Below, one piece after another: positions 56,369 to 64,000 of a DNA stretch of 64,000 nucleotides (position 1 is the stretch's first letter; every line of letters starts with the position of its first letter). Source of the DNA: Solirubrobacteraceae bacterium. Lineage in GTDB: Bacteria > Actinomycetota > Thermoleophilia > Solirubrobacterales > Solirubrobacteraceae. The DNA is taken from the NCBI GenBank assembly GCA_025449845.1, contig JANWIP010000031.1, positions 1 through 64,000 on the forward strand, given 5' to 3'. Below the pieces are notes generated by a model that ran no database searches, was not told the origin of the DNA, and worked only from the letters and a program-made list of their open reading frames with translations. The position numbers were made by a program, and so were the translations under genes.

Positions 56369-58032
56369 GCGCTCTGCGCGTCCTGCCCCTCGGAGGGCTG
56401 GGGGAGATAGGCAAGAACATGACGGTCGTCGAGTACGAGGACCGCATCGTGGTCGTGGATGTCGGCCTGCGCTTTCCCACGCCCGAGATGGTCGGCATCG
56501 ATCTGGTGCTGCCCGACTTCTCATACCTGCGCGAGCGCGCCAAGGAAATCGAGGCGATCGTGGTGACGCACGGTCACGAGGATCATCTCGGCGCGCTGCC
56601 GTGGGTGCTGCGTGAGCTGGCCGCCAACGGCGCCAACCCGCCCATTTATGGCGGGGCGTTGACGATGGCGATGGCGCGCTCGAAGCTTGAGGAGCATCGC
56701 CTGAAGAATGTGGAGCTGATCGACCTCGACACCTCTGACACCGTCGAGTTGGGCCCTTTCGCGGTGGAGATGGTCCACATGACCCACTCGATCCCCGATT
56801 CAAGCGCGGTGGCGCTGGAAACCGAGCTCGGCACGGTGCTGATCACCGGCGACTACAAGTTCGATCAGACGCCCGTCGACGGTCGACCAGCCGACATGTC
56901 GCGTCTGGCGGAGCTTGGCCGCGAGGGCGTGCTGCTGCTGTGCGGCGACTCCACCAACGTCGACCGCCCCGGCTTCTCGCCTTCGGAGTCACTCGTCGGT
57001 CCACACCTGGAGGAGACCTTCGCGCGCTGCGAGGGCCGCATCGTGGTGACCAGCTTCGCCTCCAACATCCACCGCGTGCAGCAGGTGATGGATGCGGCCT
57101 ACGCGCTCGACCGCAAGGTCTCGCTGGTGGGCCGCTCGATGCGCAAGAACGTCGGCATCGGCCGCCAGCTTGAACACATCGACGTGCCCGAGGGTCTGAT
57201 GGTCGGCCCACGCGAGATCGATGACCTCCCCGACGAGCGCATCGTGATCATCTCCACCGGCTCCCAGGGCGAGCCGCTGAGCGCGCTGCGCCGCATGGCC
57301 TACCGCGACCACCCTCAGGTGGAACTGCGCGAGGGCGACACGGTTGTCTTCTCGGCGACCCCCATCCCGGGCAACGAGCGCGCCGTGAACGAGACGATCG
57401 ACCGCCTTTACCACATCGGCTGCGAGGTGGTGACTCCCCGCGACGCCCCCGTGCACGCCTCGGGGCACGGCTACGCCGAGGAGGTCAAGCTGATGCTCAA
57501 CCTCGTCAAGCCGCGCTACGTGATGCCTTTCCACGGCGACTTCAAGCGCCTGCGCCTGCACGGCCAGTTGGCCGAAGCGGTGGGAGTCCCACCCGAGAAC
57601 ATCTTCAAGGGCGATAACGGCCTGCCGCTTGACATCAACAGCCGCGGCGCGCGCTTCGGCGAGCGCGAGCAGGCGGGGATGGTGTTCGTGGATGGCGTTG
57701 AGATCGGCGACATGGCCGACGTCGCGCTGCGCGACCGCCGCATGCTCTCAGCCGATGGCATCTTCATCGTGGTGGCCACCATCGCCGAGCAGGACGGCCG
57801 CTCGGTTGCCGACCCCGAGGTCATCTTTCGCGGCGTGCCCTTCCTTGATGAGGCCGGCAAGCTCATCGAGGAGATCCGCGCCACCGTCGTGGGCTCGCTG
57901 CTGCACGCCGCCGAAGAGGAGATCCGCGAGGTGGACCTCATCCAGCAGGCGCTGCACGACGACCTGGCGAAGCTAGTCTACGATCGCCTGCGTCGGCGCC
58001 CGATGGTGCTGCCCGTCGTCGTCGAGGTCTGA
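56365..58032 (+). CDS. rnj: Ribonuclease J
   Basis: 555 residues. Metallo-beta-lactamase/beta-CASP nuclease: VVTHGHEDHLGALPW (HxHxDH), GDYKFDQTPVDG, FASNIHRVQQVMDAA and HASGHGYAEEVKLML. Endo- and 5'-3' exoribonuclease in mRNA decay and rRNA maturation. GTG start overlapping dapA by 4 nt, the usual actinobacterial dapA-rnj pairing. Its last 60 nt overlap the convergent histidine kinase gene. Confidence 0.96.
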   Translation: MSALRVLPLGGLGEIGKNMTVVEYEDRIVVVDVGLRFPTPEMVGIDLVLPDFSYLRERAKEIEAIVVTHGHEDHLGALPWVLRELAANGANPPIYGGALTMAMARSKLEEHRLKNVELIDLDTSDTVELGPFAVEMVHMTHSIPDSSAVALETELGTVLITGDYKFDQTPVDGRPADMSRLAELGREGVLLLCGDSTNVDRPGFSPSESLVGPHLEETFARCEGRIVVTSFASNIHRVQQVMDAAYALDRKVSLVGRSMRKNVGIGRQLEHIDVPEGLMVGPREIDDLPDERIVIISTGSQGEPLSALRRMAYRDHPQVELREGDTVVFSATPIPGNERAVNETIDRLYHIGCEVVTPRDAPVHASGHGYAEEVKLMLNLVKPRYVMPFHGDFKRLRLHGQLAEAVGVPPENIFKGDNGLPLDINSRGARFGEREQAGMVFVDGVEIGDMADVALRDRRMLSADGIFIVVATIAEQDGRSVADPEVIFRGVPFLDEAGKLIEEIRATVVGSLLHAAEEEIREVDLIQQALHDDLAKLVYDRLRRRPMVLPVVVEV

Positions 58033-59499
58033 GGAGTCCGAGCCACTCAGCGGGAGGCGCACCACGAAGCGTGCGCCGTAAGGCTGTGAGCCGTTGCCCG
58101 CCTCGCCGTGAGTGTGCTCCAAGCTGACGCTGCCCCCGTGGGCTTCGGCCACTGCGCGCACGATCGCCAGGCCAAGGCCGAAAGAGCCACCCCGGTCACC
58201 GGCCCCGCGCACGAAGCGCTCAAACAGGGTCGCCGCCAGCTCCTCGGGCACACCGGGACCGTCATCCTCGACTACAAGCAAGGCCACGCCACCACCGGCA
58301 ACATCCTTATCAATAGCTGTTTTGACCCTGATCTCGGTGCCCGCGGGCGTATGACGCAGGGCGTTCTCGAGCAGGTTGATGATCAGCCGGTGCAGTTCAT
58401 CGCGCGACGCCTCGACCGGCGCGGGCCGCACGTCGAGTGAGATGTCGTGTTCGGTGCTCACCGGCCCCAGTTCGGCGGTCGCCTCGATCACGATCTGCGC
58501 CAGATCGCAGGGCTCGTGTGTGACCACGCGGCCGACATCGGTGCGCGCCAGCAGCAGCAGATCGGCTACCAGCCGGCGCATGCGACGCGAGGAGCGCAGG
58601 GCTGAGCTGGCCGCCTCGCCCTGGTCCCCGTGCAGCGAGTCCGCCAGCAGCTCAAGGTTGGCCAGCACGCTCGTCAGGGGCGTGCGCAACTCGTGTGAGG
58701 CATCCGCCACGAAACGGCGCTGGCGCACCAGCATCGCCTCGGTTTCCGCGTGCGCCACATCCAGCTCATGCAACATGCTCTCAAGCGTGCGTGCCAGTTC
58801 GGCCACCTCGTCGTCGGCCTTGGGCTGAGGGACCGTCAGCGAGGGGTCGCGGGTACGCGCGATCTGCTCGGCCGCGCTCGTCAGCTCCGCGATCGGAGCC
58901 ATCGCGCGACGGGCGATCATCATGCCTGCTAGCAATGCGAAGCCAGAGCCAGCCAGGATCCCGAACAGCAGCAGTACCTTCACGCGCGCCGTGGTGGCTT
59001 CCACGTCTGACAGAGGCCGTGCGTACTGCACGATCACGCGTCCCAGCGTGCCGCCGCCGCCGCGCACGTGCACGATCGCCGACTGGCTGTCCACGCGGTA
59101 GCCGTGCACGGTGCTCGCGCTTTCCTGGGGCGAGCCGATGTTGGGCGGGTTCTTGCTGGGCGTCTGGGCGATCAGCGCCCCACCGATCGTGTAGAGCTTG
59201 ATAACCGAGTGCTCGGGCACCCCGGGCAGATCGTCCAGCGGCGGATCGATCGCGGCGATGCGGAAGGTGACGGGATCGATCACCACGTTCAGCTGCGTGG
59301 AGAGCTGACGCGAGGTCTGTTCGACCTGGCGGTTGAAGTCCGAGCGCAGCCGCCGCACCGTCAGCCCGCCCACCGTCACCGCGAAGGCGCAGAGGATCAC
59401 GAACGTCAGGCAGGCCGAGACGACGGCCAGGCGTGTGCGGATCGGCAGCCTGTCGAAGGCGCCTGTCAGGCGCCCGAGAAAGGTCGGTCGTTCAGGCAC
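57973..59499 (-). CDS. Sensor histidine kinase
   Basis: 508 residues. Membrane helix (LAVVSACLTFVILCAFAV), extracellular sensor of about 120 residues, second helix (VLLLFGILAGSGFALLAG), HAMP, then DASHELRTPLTSV (phospho-His), NLLENALRHTP (N box), EDDGPGVP (G1) and FGLGLAIVRAVAEAHGG (G2). The GTG at 59497-59499 overlaps the response-regulator stop region; the longer open frame is antisense of that gene. The signal is unknown. The stop lies inside the convergent rnj gene. Confidence 0.94.
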   Translation of the reverse strand: MPERPTFLGRLTGAFDRLPIRTRLAVVSACLTFVILCAFAVTVGGLTVRRLRSDFNRQVEQTSRQLSTQLNVVIDPVTFRIAAIDPPLDDLPGVPEHSVIKLYTIGGALIAQTPSKNPPNIGSPQESASTVHGYRVDSQSAIVHVRGGGGTLGRVIVQYARPLSDVEATTARVKVLLLFGILAGSGFALLAGMMIARRAMAPIAELTSAAEQIARTRDPSLTVPQPKADDEVAELARTLESMLHELDVAHAETEAMLVRQRRFVADASHELRTPLTSVLANLELLADSLHGDQGEAASSALRSSRRMRRLVADLLLLARTDVGRVVTHEPCDLAQIVIEATAELGPVSTEHDISLDVRPAPVEASRDELHRLIINLLENALRHTPAGTEIRVKTAIDKDVAGGGVALLVVEDDGPGVPEELAATLFERFVRGAGDRGGSFGLGLAIVRAVAEAHGGSVSLEHTHGEAGNGSQPYGARFVVRLPLSGSDSSDLDDDGQHHRAPTQAIVD

Positions 59500-60178
59500 G
59501 TAGGACGTAGCCGGCTCCCCGGATCGTGTGCAACAGTCGCGGCTCGCCCCCTGCCTCCAGCTTGCGGCGCAGGTTCGAGATGAACACCTCGATCGTGTTG
59601 GTCGTCGAGAACGGGTCATAACCCCAAACCTCATCCAACAGCTGCTGCCGTGAGATCACGATCCGCTCGTTGCGCATAAGGAATTCAAGTAGTTCAAACT
59701 CACGCTGGGTGAAGTCCATATCGCGCTCGCCGCGGTTGACTTCATGCGTATCGGGGTTGAGCGTGAGGTCGCCTACGCGCAGCGGCGCCGAGCCACGCGG
59801 CGGGCGCCGGCGCAGCAGCGCGCGCATGCGTGCCAACAGCTCCTGGCGCTCAAAGGGCTTGACCAGGTAGTCATCGGCGCCGGAGTCGAGCCCCTCAACC
59901 CGTGACTCCACCGCGTCGCGTGCGGTGAGGATCAGGATCGGCACATCGCCGCCCTGGCGCAGCGTGCGCGCCACCTCAAGGCCATCCACGCGCGGCAGAC
60001 CGAGGTCGAGGATCACCAGATCGGGGGCAAAGATGTGGCCGTGTTCGAGCGCCTGCTCGCCGTCGGCGGCGCAGCGCACCTCATAGCCCTCCATGCGCAG
60101 CGAGCGCTGGAGTGCCTGGGCAATGTCCTCGTCGTCCTCGACAACGAGCACGCGGGGGGCGCGAGCGAAATCGTTCAT
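59492..60178 (-). CDS. OmpR/PhoB-family response regulator
   Basis: 228 residues. Receiver: VLVVEDDEDIAQAL (acidic pocket), VILDLGLPRVDGLEV (phospho-Asp), LTARDA and DYLVKPF. Winged helix: FTQREFELLEFLMRN, then VWGYDPFSTTNTIEVFISNL. It is the partner of the kinase 8 nt overlapped downstream and resembles MprA/TcrX-type regulators. It diverges from ftsK, separated by about 87 nt. Confidence 0.95.
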   Translation of the reverse strand: MNDFARAPRVLVVEDDEDIAQALQRSLRMEGYEVRCAADGEQALEHGHIFAPDLVILDLGLPRVDGLEVARTLRQGGDVPILILTARDAVESRVEGLDSGADDYLVKPFERQELLARMRALLRRRPPRGSAPLRVGDLTLNPDTHEVNRGERDMDFTQREFELLEFLMRNERIVISRQQLLDEVWGYDPFSTTNTIEVFISNLRRKLEAGGEPRLLHTIRGAGYVLRA

Positions 60179-60265
60179 AGGAGAAGTATGTAGCCGATGC
60201 GACTAAAGCGATAGTAAGGCCTGTAGGCAGGTTCCCAGTGATGAGTGTCGAAGTTGGGCTGGAGG

Positions 60266-62815
60266 ATGGCCACACAGACACGACGACGCCCGCCTACGCG
60301 CAAACCACCGGCTCGCAGAAAGCCGACGCGTAGAGGGAGGGGAAGAGGGACCGCCGGCCGGGCCGGGCGTGGCGGCTCCCAGTCATCCGGTCGTGGGTTG
60401 GCCGCGTTTCGCTTTCCCGCGCTGGATGAGCGCCAGCGCGATGTGCTTGCCTTGGCGCTTGTTGCTCTTGGCATATTCATGGGCTTTGTCCTGTATCTCG
60501 GCTGGGACGGCGGCCGCGTAGGGCACGGTCTGGCAGTGGCGCTCGGCTGGACGGTGGGCCGCGCGCGCGGCCTCACGCCTGTGGCGCTGGTGATAGGTGG
60601 CGGCGCGATGCTGATGGCGCCTGTGCTGCCCGCGCTGCGGCCGCTGCGCACGGGTGGCTTGTGCCTGGGCGCCGCTATCGTGCTCGCGCTGGCCGCCGGC
60701 ACGCTCGGCGTGAGCGGCGGGACGCCCGAAGGGGCAGAGTGGTCCACCTCGTTCCTCAGCTCTCGCGGGGGGGCGTTGGGTGAGCTTATGTATGTCACCG
60801 CGCATCGGCTCGTGCAGGAAGTGGGCGTCGACATCCTCGTCGTGTTCCTTTTGATCGTGGGGGTGGTGCTGCTGACAGGCGCCTCGCTCGCTACCGCCCT
60901 GCGCGCCACCGGCACCGGCATGGTGGACACCACGCGCATGCTGCGCACGCTTGCAAGCACGGCGGAGACGAAGGTTCGCGCTGAGCCGCTGCGTCCGCCC
61001 GAACCGACGCCTGAGGAGGATTTGATCGTTCGGGCCACCCCAACGCAGGAGGCTTTCTCGGAGGAGCTGCTGGCTCCCATAGATCCCTGGGAGCCCGAGC
61101 CGGTGATGGACGTCTTGGACGAGCAGGACCAGGAGGAAGCCGTCGAGCTTGACGCTGAGGTCGAGCAGGATGTGCAAGAAACCAGCACCGCAGAAGACGT
61201 CCCCGGGGTGGCGGCGACCGATCCAGGCCAGCTGACCCCCCAAGGCCGCCTGCGCGGAGAGGTCACCGACGATCCCAACTTCATCTGGGAACTGCCACCG
61301 GCCGAGCGCCTGCTGACGCGTTCAACCGCCGAGCAGACCCGCCCCGACACTGCCGGCCAAGCCCGCACGGCAGAGAGCCTCGTGGAGGCGCTGGGTCATT
61401 TTGGTGTGCAGGCCAAGGTGATCGGCACCGTCGCCGGACCGCACATCACCCGCTATGAGCTGCGTCTTGCGCCGGGCACGAAGGTGGCCAAGGTCGCACA
61501 GCTCAAGGACGATCTCGCATACGCGCTGGCGGCCACCGATATCCGCATCCTCGCGCCGATTCCCGGCAAGCAGGCCGTGGGCGTGGAGGTCCCCAACGCC
61601 AAGCGCCGCATCGTGCGTCTGGGCGACGTCTTCCAGGAGCCCCCGGCCGACTGGTCGCCGCTGACGGTGTGGCTGGGCAAGGATGTCGCCGGCAAGGCGA
61701 TCGGCGCGGACCTCGCGAAGATGCCTCACATCCTCGTAGCCGGCACCACCGGCGCCGGCAAGTCGGGCGCGATCAACGCGATGCTTTCCAGCATCCTGCT
61801 GCGCGCCACGCCGCACGAGGTGCGCCTCGTGTTGGTTGACCCCAAGCAGGTCGAGCTCAACCATTACGAGTCGATCCCGCACCTTCTGACACCGGTCATC
61901 ACCAGCCCGAAGATGGCCGCCAATGCGCTGCAGAACCTGGTCAAGGAGATGGAGCAGCGCTACGGCGTGATGTCGCTGGCGCGCACGCGCAGCCTCGTGG
62001 AGCTGAACAAGGCGCGCGCGAAGCGCGACGAAGCGCCTTTGCCCTACATCCTCTGCGTGATTGACGAGCTCGCGGACCTCATGATGGTCGCCCCTGCCGA
62101 TGTGGAGGATTCGATCATCCGTCTTGCACAGAAGGCCCGCGCGGTGGGCATCCATCTGGTGCTCGCCACGCAGAGCCCACGCGTGGACGTGATCACCGGC
62201 ATGATCAAGGCCAACGTGCCGTCGCGCATCGCCTTCGCCGTGTCCTCGCAGACGGACTCAAGAGTGATCCTCGATCAGAACGGCGCCGAGTCGCTGCTTG
62301 GCCAGGGCGACATGCTCTTCGCGCCCGTCGGCTCCTCGCGCTTGCAACGCATTCAGGGCGCCTACATCGATGAGGCTCAGATAGCGAAGCTCACTGACCT
62401 GTGGCGCAAGCAGGGTGAGCCAGAACTGCGCGAGGAGCTGTTGGAGGAGGTCGAGCCCGCCGAGAGCGAGGAGGGAGGCCCGGATGAGTTCGATCCCGAT
62501 GAGGACCCTTTGCTGGGTGACGCCATTCGCCTCGTCGCGGAAATGCAGACGGCCTCAACTTCGATGCTCCAGCGCCGCATGCGCCTGGGCTACACCCGCG
62601 CCGGACGCCTGATCGACATGCTTGAGCGTCGCGGCGTGATCTCGGGTTACGAAGGCTCAAAGCCCCGCCAGGTGCTCGTCACCGAGGCCGATCTCCCGCG
62701 TGTCTTGGCGGCCTTGGCCGAGCGCGGTGGGCCCCAGAGCGGAGTTGGTTCAGGGATAGCCGGGGACCCGGTTCCCGAGCACGCCTCGTTGCAACCCCCC
62801 GACGGCGCGGCTTAG
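60266..62815 (+). CDS. ftsK: DNA translocase FtsK/SpoIIIE
   Basis: 849 residues from the ATG at 60266 (GGAGG upstream). Arg/Pro-rich N-terminus, four membrane helices (about 55-215), an acidic linker, then the motor: LVAGTTGAGKSGAINAML (Walker A, about 497-514), CVIDELADLMM (Walker B) and ATQSPRVDVITGMIKAN. The C-terminal gamma winged helix (LGDAIRLVAEMQTASTSML, RRMRLGYTRAGRLIDMLE) reads KOPS-like sites. It segregates chromosomes at the septum. Confidence 0.96.
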   Translation: MATQTRRRPPTRKPPARRKPTRRGRGRGTAGRAGRGGSQSSGRGLAAFRFPALDERQRDVLALALVALGIFMGFVLYLGWDGGRVGHGLAVALGWTVGRARGLTPVALVIGGGAMLMAPVLPALRPLRTGGLCLGAAIVLALAAGTLGVSGGTPEGAEWSTSFLSSRGGALGELMYVTAHRLVQEVGVDILVVFLLIVGVVLLTGASLATALRATGTGMVDTTRMLRTLASTAETKVRAEPLRPPEPTPEEDLIVRATPTQEAFSEELLAPIDPWEPEPVMDVLDEQDQEEAVELDAEVEQDVQETSTAEDVPGVAATDPGQLTPQGRLRGEVTDDPNFIWELPPAERLLTRSTAEQTRPDTAGQARTAESLVEALGHFGVQAKVIGTVAGPHITRYELRLAPGTKVAKVAQLKDDLAYALAATDIRILAPIPGKQAVGVEVPNAKRRIVRLGDVFQEPPADWSPLTVWLGKDVAGKAIGADLAKMPHILVAGTTGAGKSGAINAMLSSILLRATPHEVRLVLVDPKQVELNHYESIPHLLTPVITSPKMAANALQNLVKEMEQRYGVMSLARTRSLVELNKARAKRDEAPLPYILCVIDELADLMMVAPADVEDSIIRLAQKARAVGIHLVLATQSPRVDVITGMIKANVPSRIAFAVSSQTDSRVILDQNGAESLLGQGDMLFAPVGSSRLQRIQGAYIDEAQIAKLTDLWRKQGEPELREELLEEVEPAESEEGGPDEFDPDEDPLLGDAIRLVAEMQTASTSMLQRRMRLGYTRAGRLIDMLERRGVISGYEGSKPRQVLVTEADLPRVLAALAERGGPQSGVGSGIAGDPVPEHASLQPPDGAA

Positions 62816-62836
62816 CCCGCTAGCCTTCCCGAGGCG

Positions 62837-63670
62837 ATGCCCGCCGAGATCGGAGCCACGCTGCGCGAGGCGCGCATGCGCGCCCGCATCGACATATCCG
62901 AGATTGAGGCCCAGACCAAGATCCGGGCCAAGTATCTGCGCGCGCTGGAGAATGAAGAGTGGGACCTGCTTCCCGGTCCCACGTTCGTCAAGAGCTTCCT
63001 GCGCACCTACGCCCAGGCGCTCGACCTCGACGACAAGGCGATCGTCGAAGAGTACCGCCAGCACTACGAGCGCCCCAACGAGGCCGACCTGCAGCCGATC
63101 GTGCCGGCTTCGCGGCAGAAGAGCCAATCCGGCCGCGGGGGAGGACGGGGTGGTGGGCGCGGTGGCGGCGGGGTTGGTCCTTCACGCGGCTACACCATCG
63201 CGATCGCGGTGGTGAGTCTCGTGATCGTCGTGCTGGTCGTGGCGCTGCTCACAGGAGGCTCCTCCAGCAAAAAGACACCCACCACTCCCGCGAGCAGTGC
63301 GACCGTGCCACCTCATCACACGCACCACACGACCTCGCCTACTTCAACCGGTACGAGCACGACCGCGCAGTCCACGGTCGTGGCGCTCTCCGTGCAGCCC
63401 ACTGCCCCGGTGTATGTGTGCCTCATCAGCGCCGGGGGACGCAAGCTGATCCCCGGATTGATCTTGAAACCGGACCCCACCCACCCCTCGACCCAGCCCA
63501 CCTACCACTCCAACAGCTTCACCATCACGCTAGGCAACAGCTCTGTGAAGCTCTTCATCGACGGTTCGCTGCGCACCGTGCCAGCTTCCAGCCAGGCGAT
63601 CGGCTATTTGATCACCAAGACCGGTGGTCGTCACACGCTCTCCTCCTCACAGCAGCCGACCTGCAAGTGA
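62837..63670 (+). CDS. RodZ-like helix-turn-helix membrane protein
   Basis: 277 residues. HTH_25 domain ([19 protein letters not shown], then [20 protein letters not shown]), a Gly/Arg-rich stretch ([16 protein letters not shown]), one membrane helix ([20 protein letters not shown]), a Thr/Ser/His-rich periplasmic linker and a DUF4115-type domain. RodZ homologues link cytoskeleton and cell-wall synthesis. It lies 21 nt after ftsK; its stop overlaps cinA. Confidence 0.9.
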   Translation: MPAEIGATLREARMRARIDISEIEAQTKIRAKYLRALENEEWDLLPGPTFVKSFLRTYAQALDLDDKAIVEEYRQHYERPNEADLQPIVPASRQKSQSGRGGGRGGGRGGGGVGPSRGYTIAIAVVSLVIVVLVVALLTGGSSSKKTPTTPASSATVPPHHTHHTTSPTSTGTSTTAQSTVVALSVQPTAPVYVCLISAGGRKLIPGLILKPDPTHPSTQPTYHSNSFTITLGNSSVKLFIDGSLRTVPASSQAIGYLITKTGGRHTLSSSQQPTCK

Positions 63671-64000
63671 CAGTCCGCGCCGGCATCGTCATCACCGGCA
63701 CGGAGGTGCTGACGGGCATCATCGGCGATCGCAACGGCCCGTGGCTGTCGGATCGCCTGCGCGACCTCGGCGTGGACCTGGCGCACATCGTGATCGTGGG
63801 GGACCGCCGCGAGGACATGGCGGCGGCCCTCGGCTTCATGCGCGATGAGGGCATGAGCCTCATCGTCACCAGTGGCGGCCTTGGCCCGACAGCGGACGAC
63901 CTCACCGCGGAGGTGGTCGGGGAGTTCCAGGGAAGGGCGATGGTCCTCGACGAGCCCTTGGAGGGCCGCATAGCGGAGATCCTCAAGCCACTCGCGGCGC
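63667..64000 (+). CDS. cinA: CinA-like protein, 3' end outside window
   Basis: The frame opens at GTG 63667 (overlapping the previous TGA) and stays open to the edge, about 111 codons. [19 protein letters not shown] and [20 protein letters not shown] are the MoCF-like nucleotide domain of CinA/competence-damage proteins (NMN deamidase or ADP-ribose pyrophosphatase activity in some). The rest is beyond the window. Confidence 0.9.
   Translation, partial: MTVRAGIVITGTEVLTGIIGDRNGPWLSDRLRDLGVDLAHIVIVGDRREDMAAALGFMRDEGMSLIVTSGGLGPTADDLTAEVVGEFQGRAMVLDEPLEGRIAEILKPLAA

Overview
The window reads as chromosome from a high-GC actinobacterium of the Thermoleophilia/Solirubrobacterales kind. This is an inference from the GC-rich coding bias, the many GTG starts, an actinobacterial integration host factor, Tat components next to an ECF sigma pair, a large CopC-CopD fusion and amphi-Trp and SpoIIAA-like stress proteins. 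I cannot run a search, so the order-level placement is tentative. No rRNA, CRISPR array or intact transposon is visible, and one tRNA gene (tRNA-Arg, anticodon CCG) is present.

Layout. (1) 1-4.7 kb: the 3' part of a RelA/SpoT alarmone enzyme, a lipid kinase on the minus strand, and a SAM-I riboswitch in front of a thrC-like gene coupled to a ThiS/MoaD/CysO-type sulfur carrier. (2) 4.7-12.7 kb: a deacetylase, a CtaG-like oxidase assembly factor and a copper-handling run (CopC-CopD, YcnI and membrane proteins). (3) 12.8-16.6 kb: TatA, an ECF sigma/anti-sigma pair, a ferritin-like protein and TatC. (4) 16.6-21.9 kb: small stress and envelope genes and a DAGK-PAP2-PAP2 lipid operon. (5) 22.2-28.7 kb: an accessory island built of tandem integrative-element remnants anchored in tRNA-Arg. 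It has three copies of a 44-nt att core, three broken tyrosine integrases, a SIR2-like protein, a HicA-like gene, an RHH/PIN toxin-antitoxin pair and several unusually large inverted repeats. (6) 28.7-39.4 kb: RNase Z and a pyrimidine operon (pyrR-B-C-carA-carB-pyrK-pyrD) whose leader has a PyrR-binding hairpin. (7) 39.4-42.4 kb: mihF, gmk, rpoZ, coaBC. (8) 42.5-58 kb: the translation/RNA run rimP-nusA-ylxR-infB-rbfA-nrnA-truB-ribF-rpsO, a peroxiredoxin, pnp, an M16 protease, dapB, dapA and RNase J. (9) 58-64 kb: a two-component system on the minus strand, then ftsK, a RodZ-like protein and the start of cinA.

Three observations stand out. First, a SAM riboswitch governs a threonine synthase-like enzyme plus a Gly-Gly sulfur carrier, which suggests a link to methionine/sulfur metabolism and possibly carrier-fed homocysteine synthesis. 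Second, a modular palindromic repeat family occurs in six copies between housekeeping genes and is read in frame into the ends of at least three proteins. Third, the tRNA-Arg island shows serial integration and carries a very large branched inverted repeat of unknown function.

The core genes form long same-strand runs with 1-14-nt overlaps, so most are probably translated in coupled fashion. Control is visible mainly at leaders: SAM (thrC), PyrR (pyr) and an intrinsic attenuator (rimP-nusA-infB).
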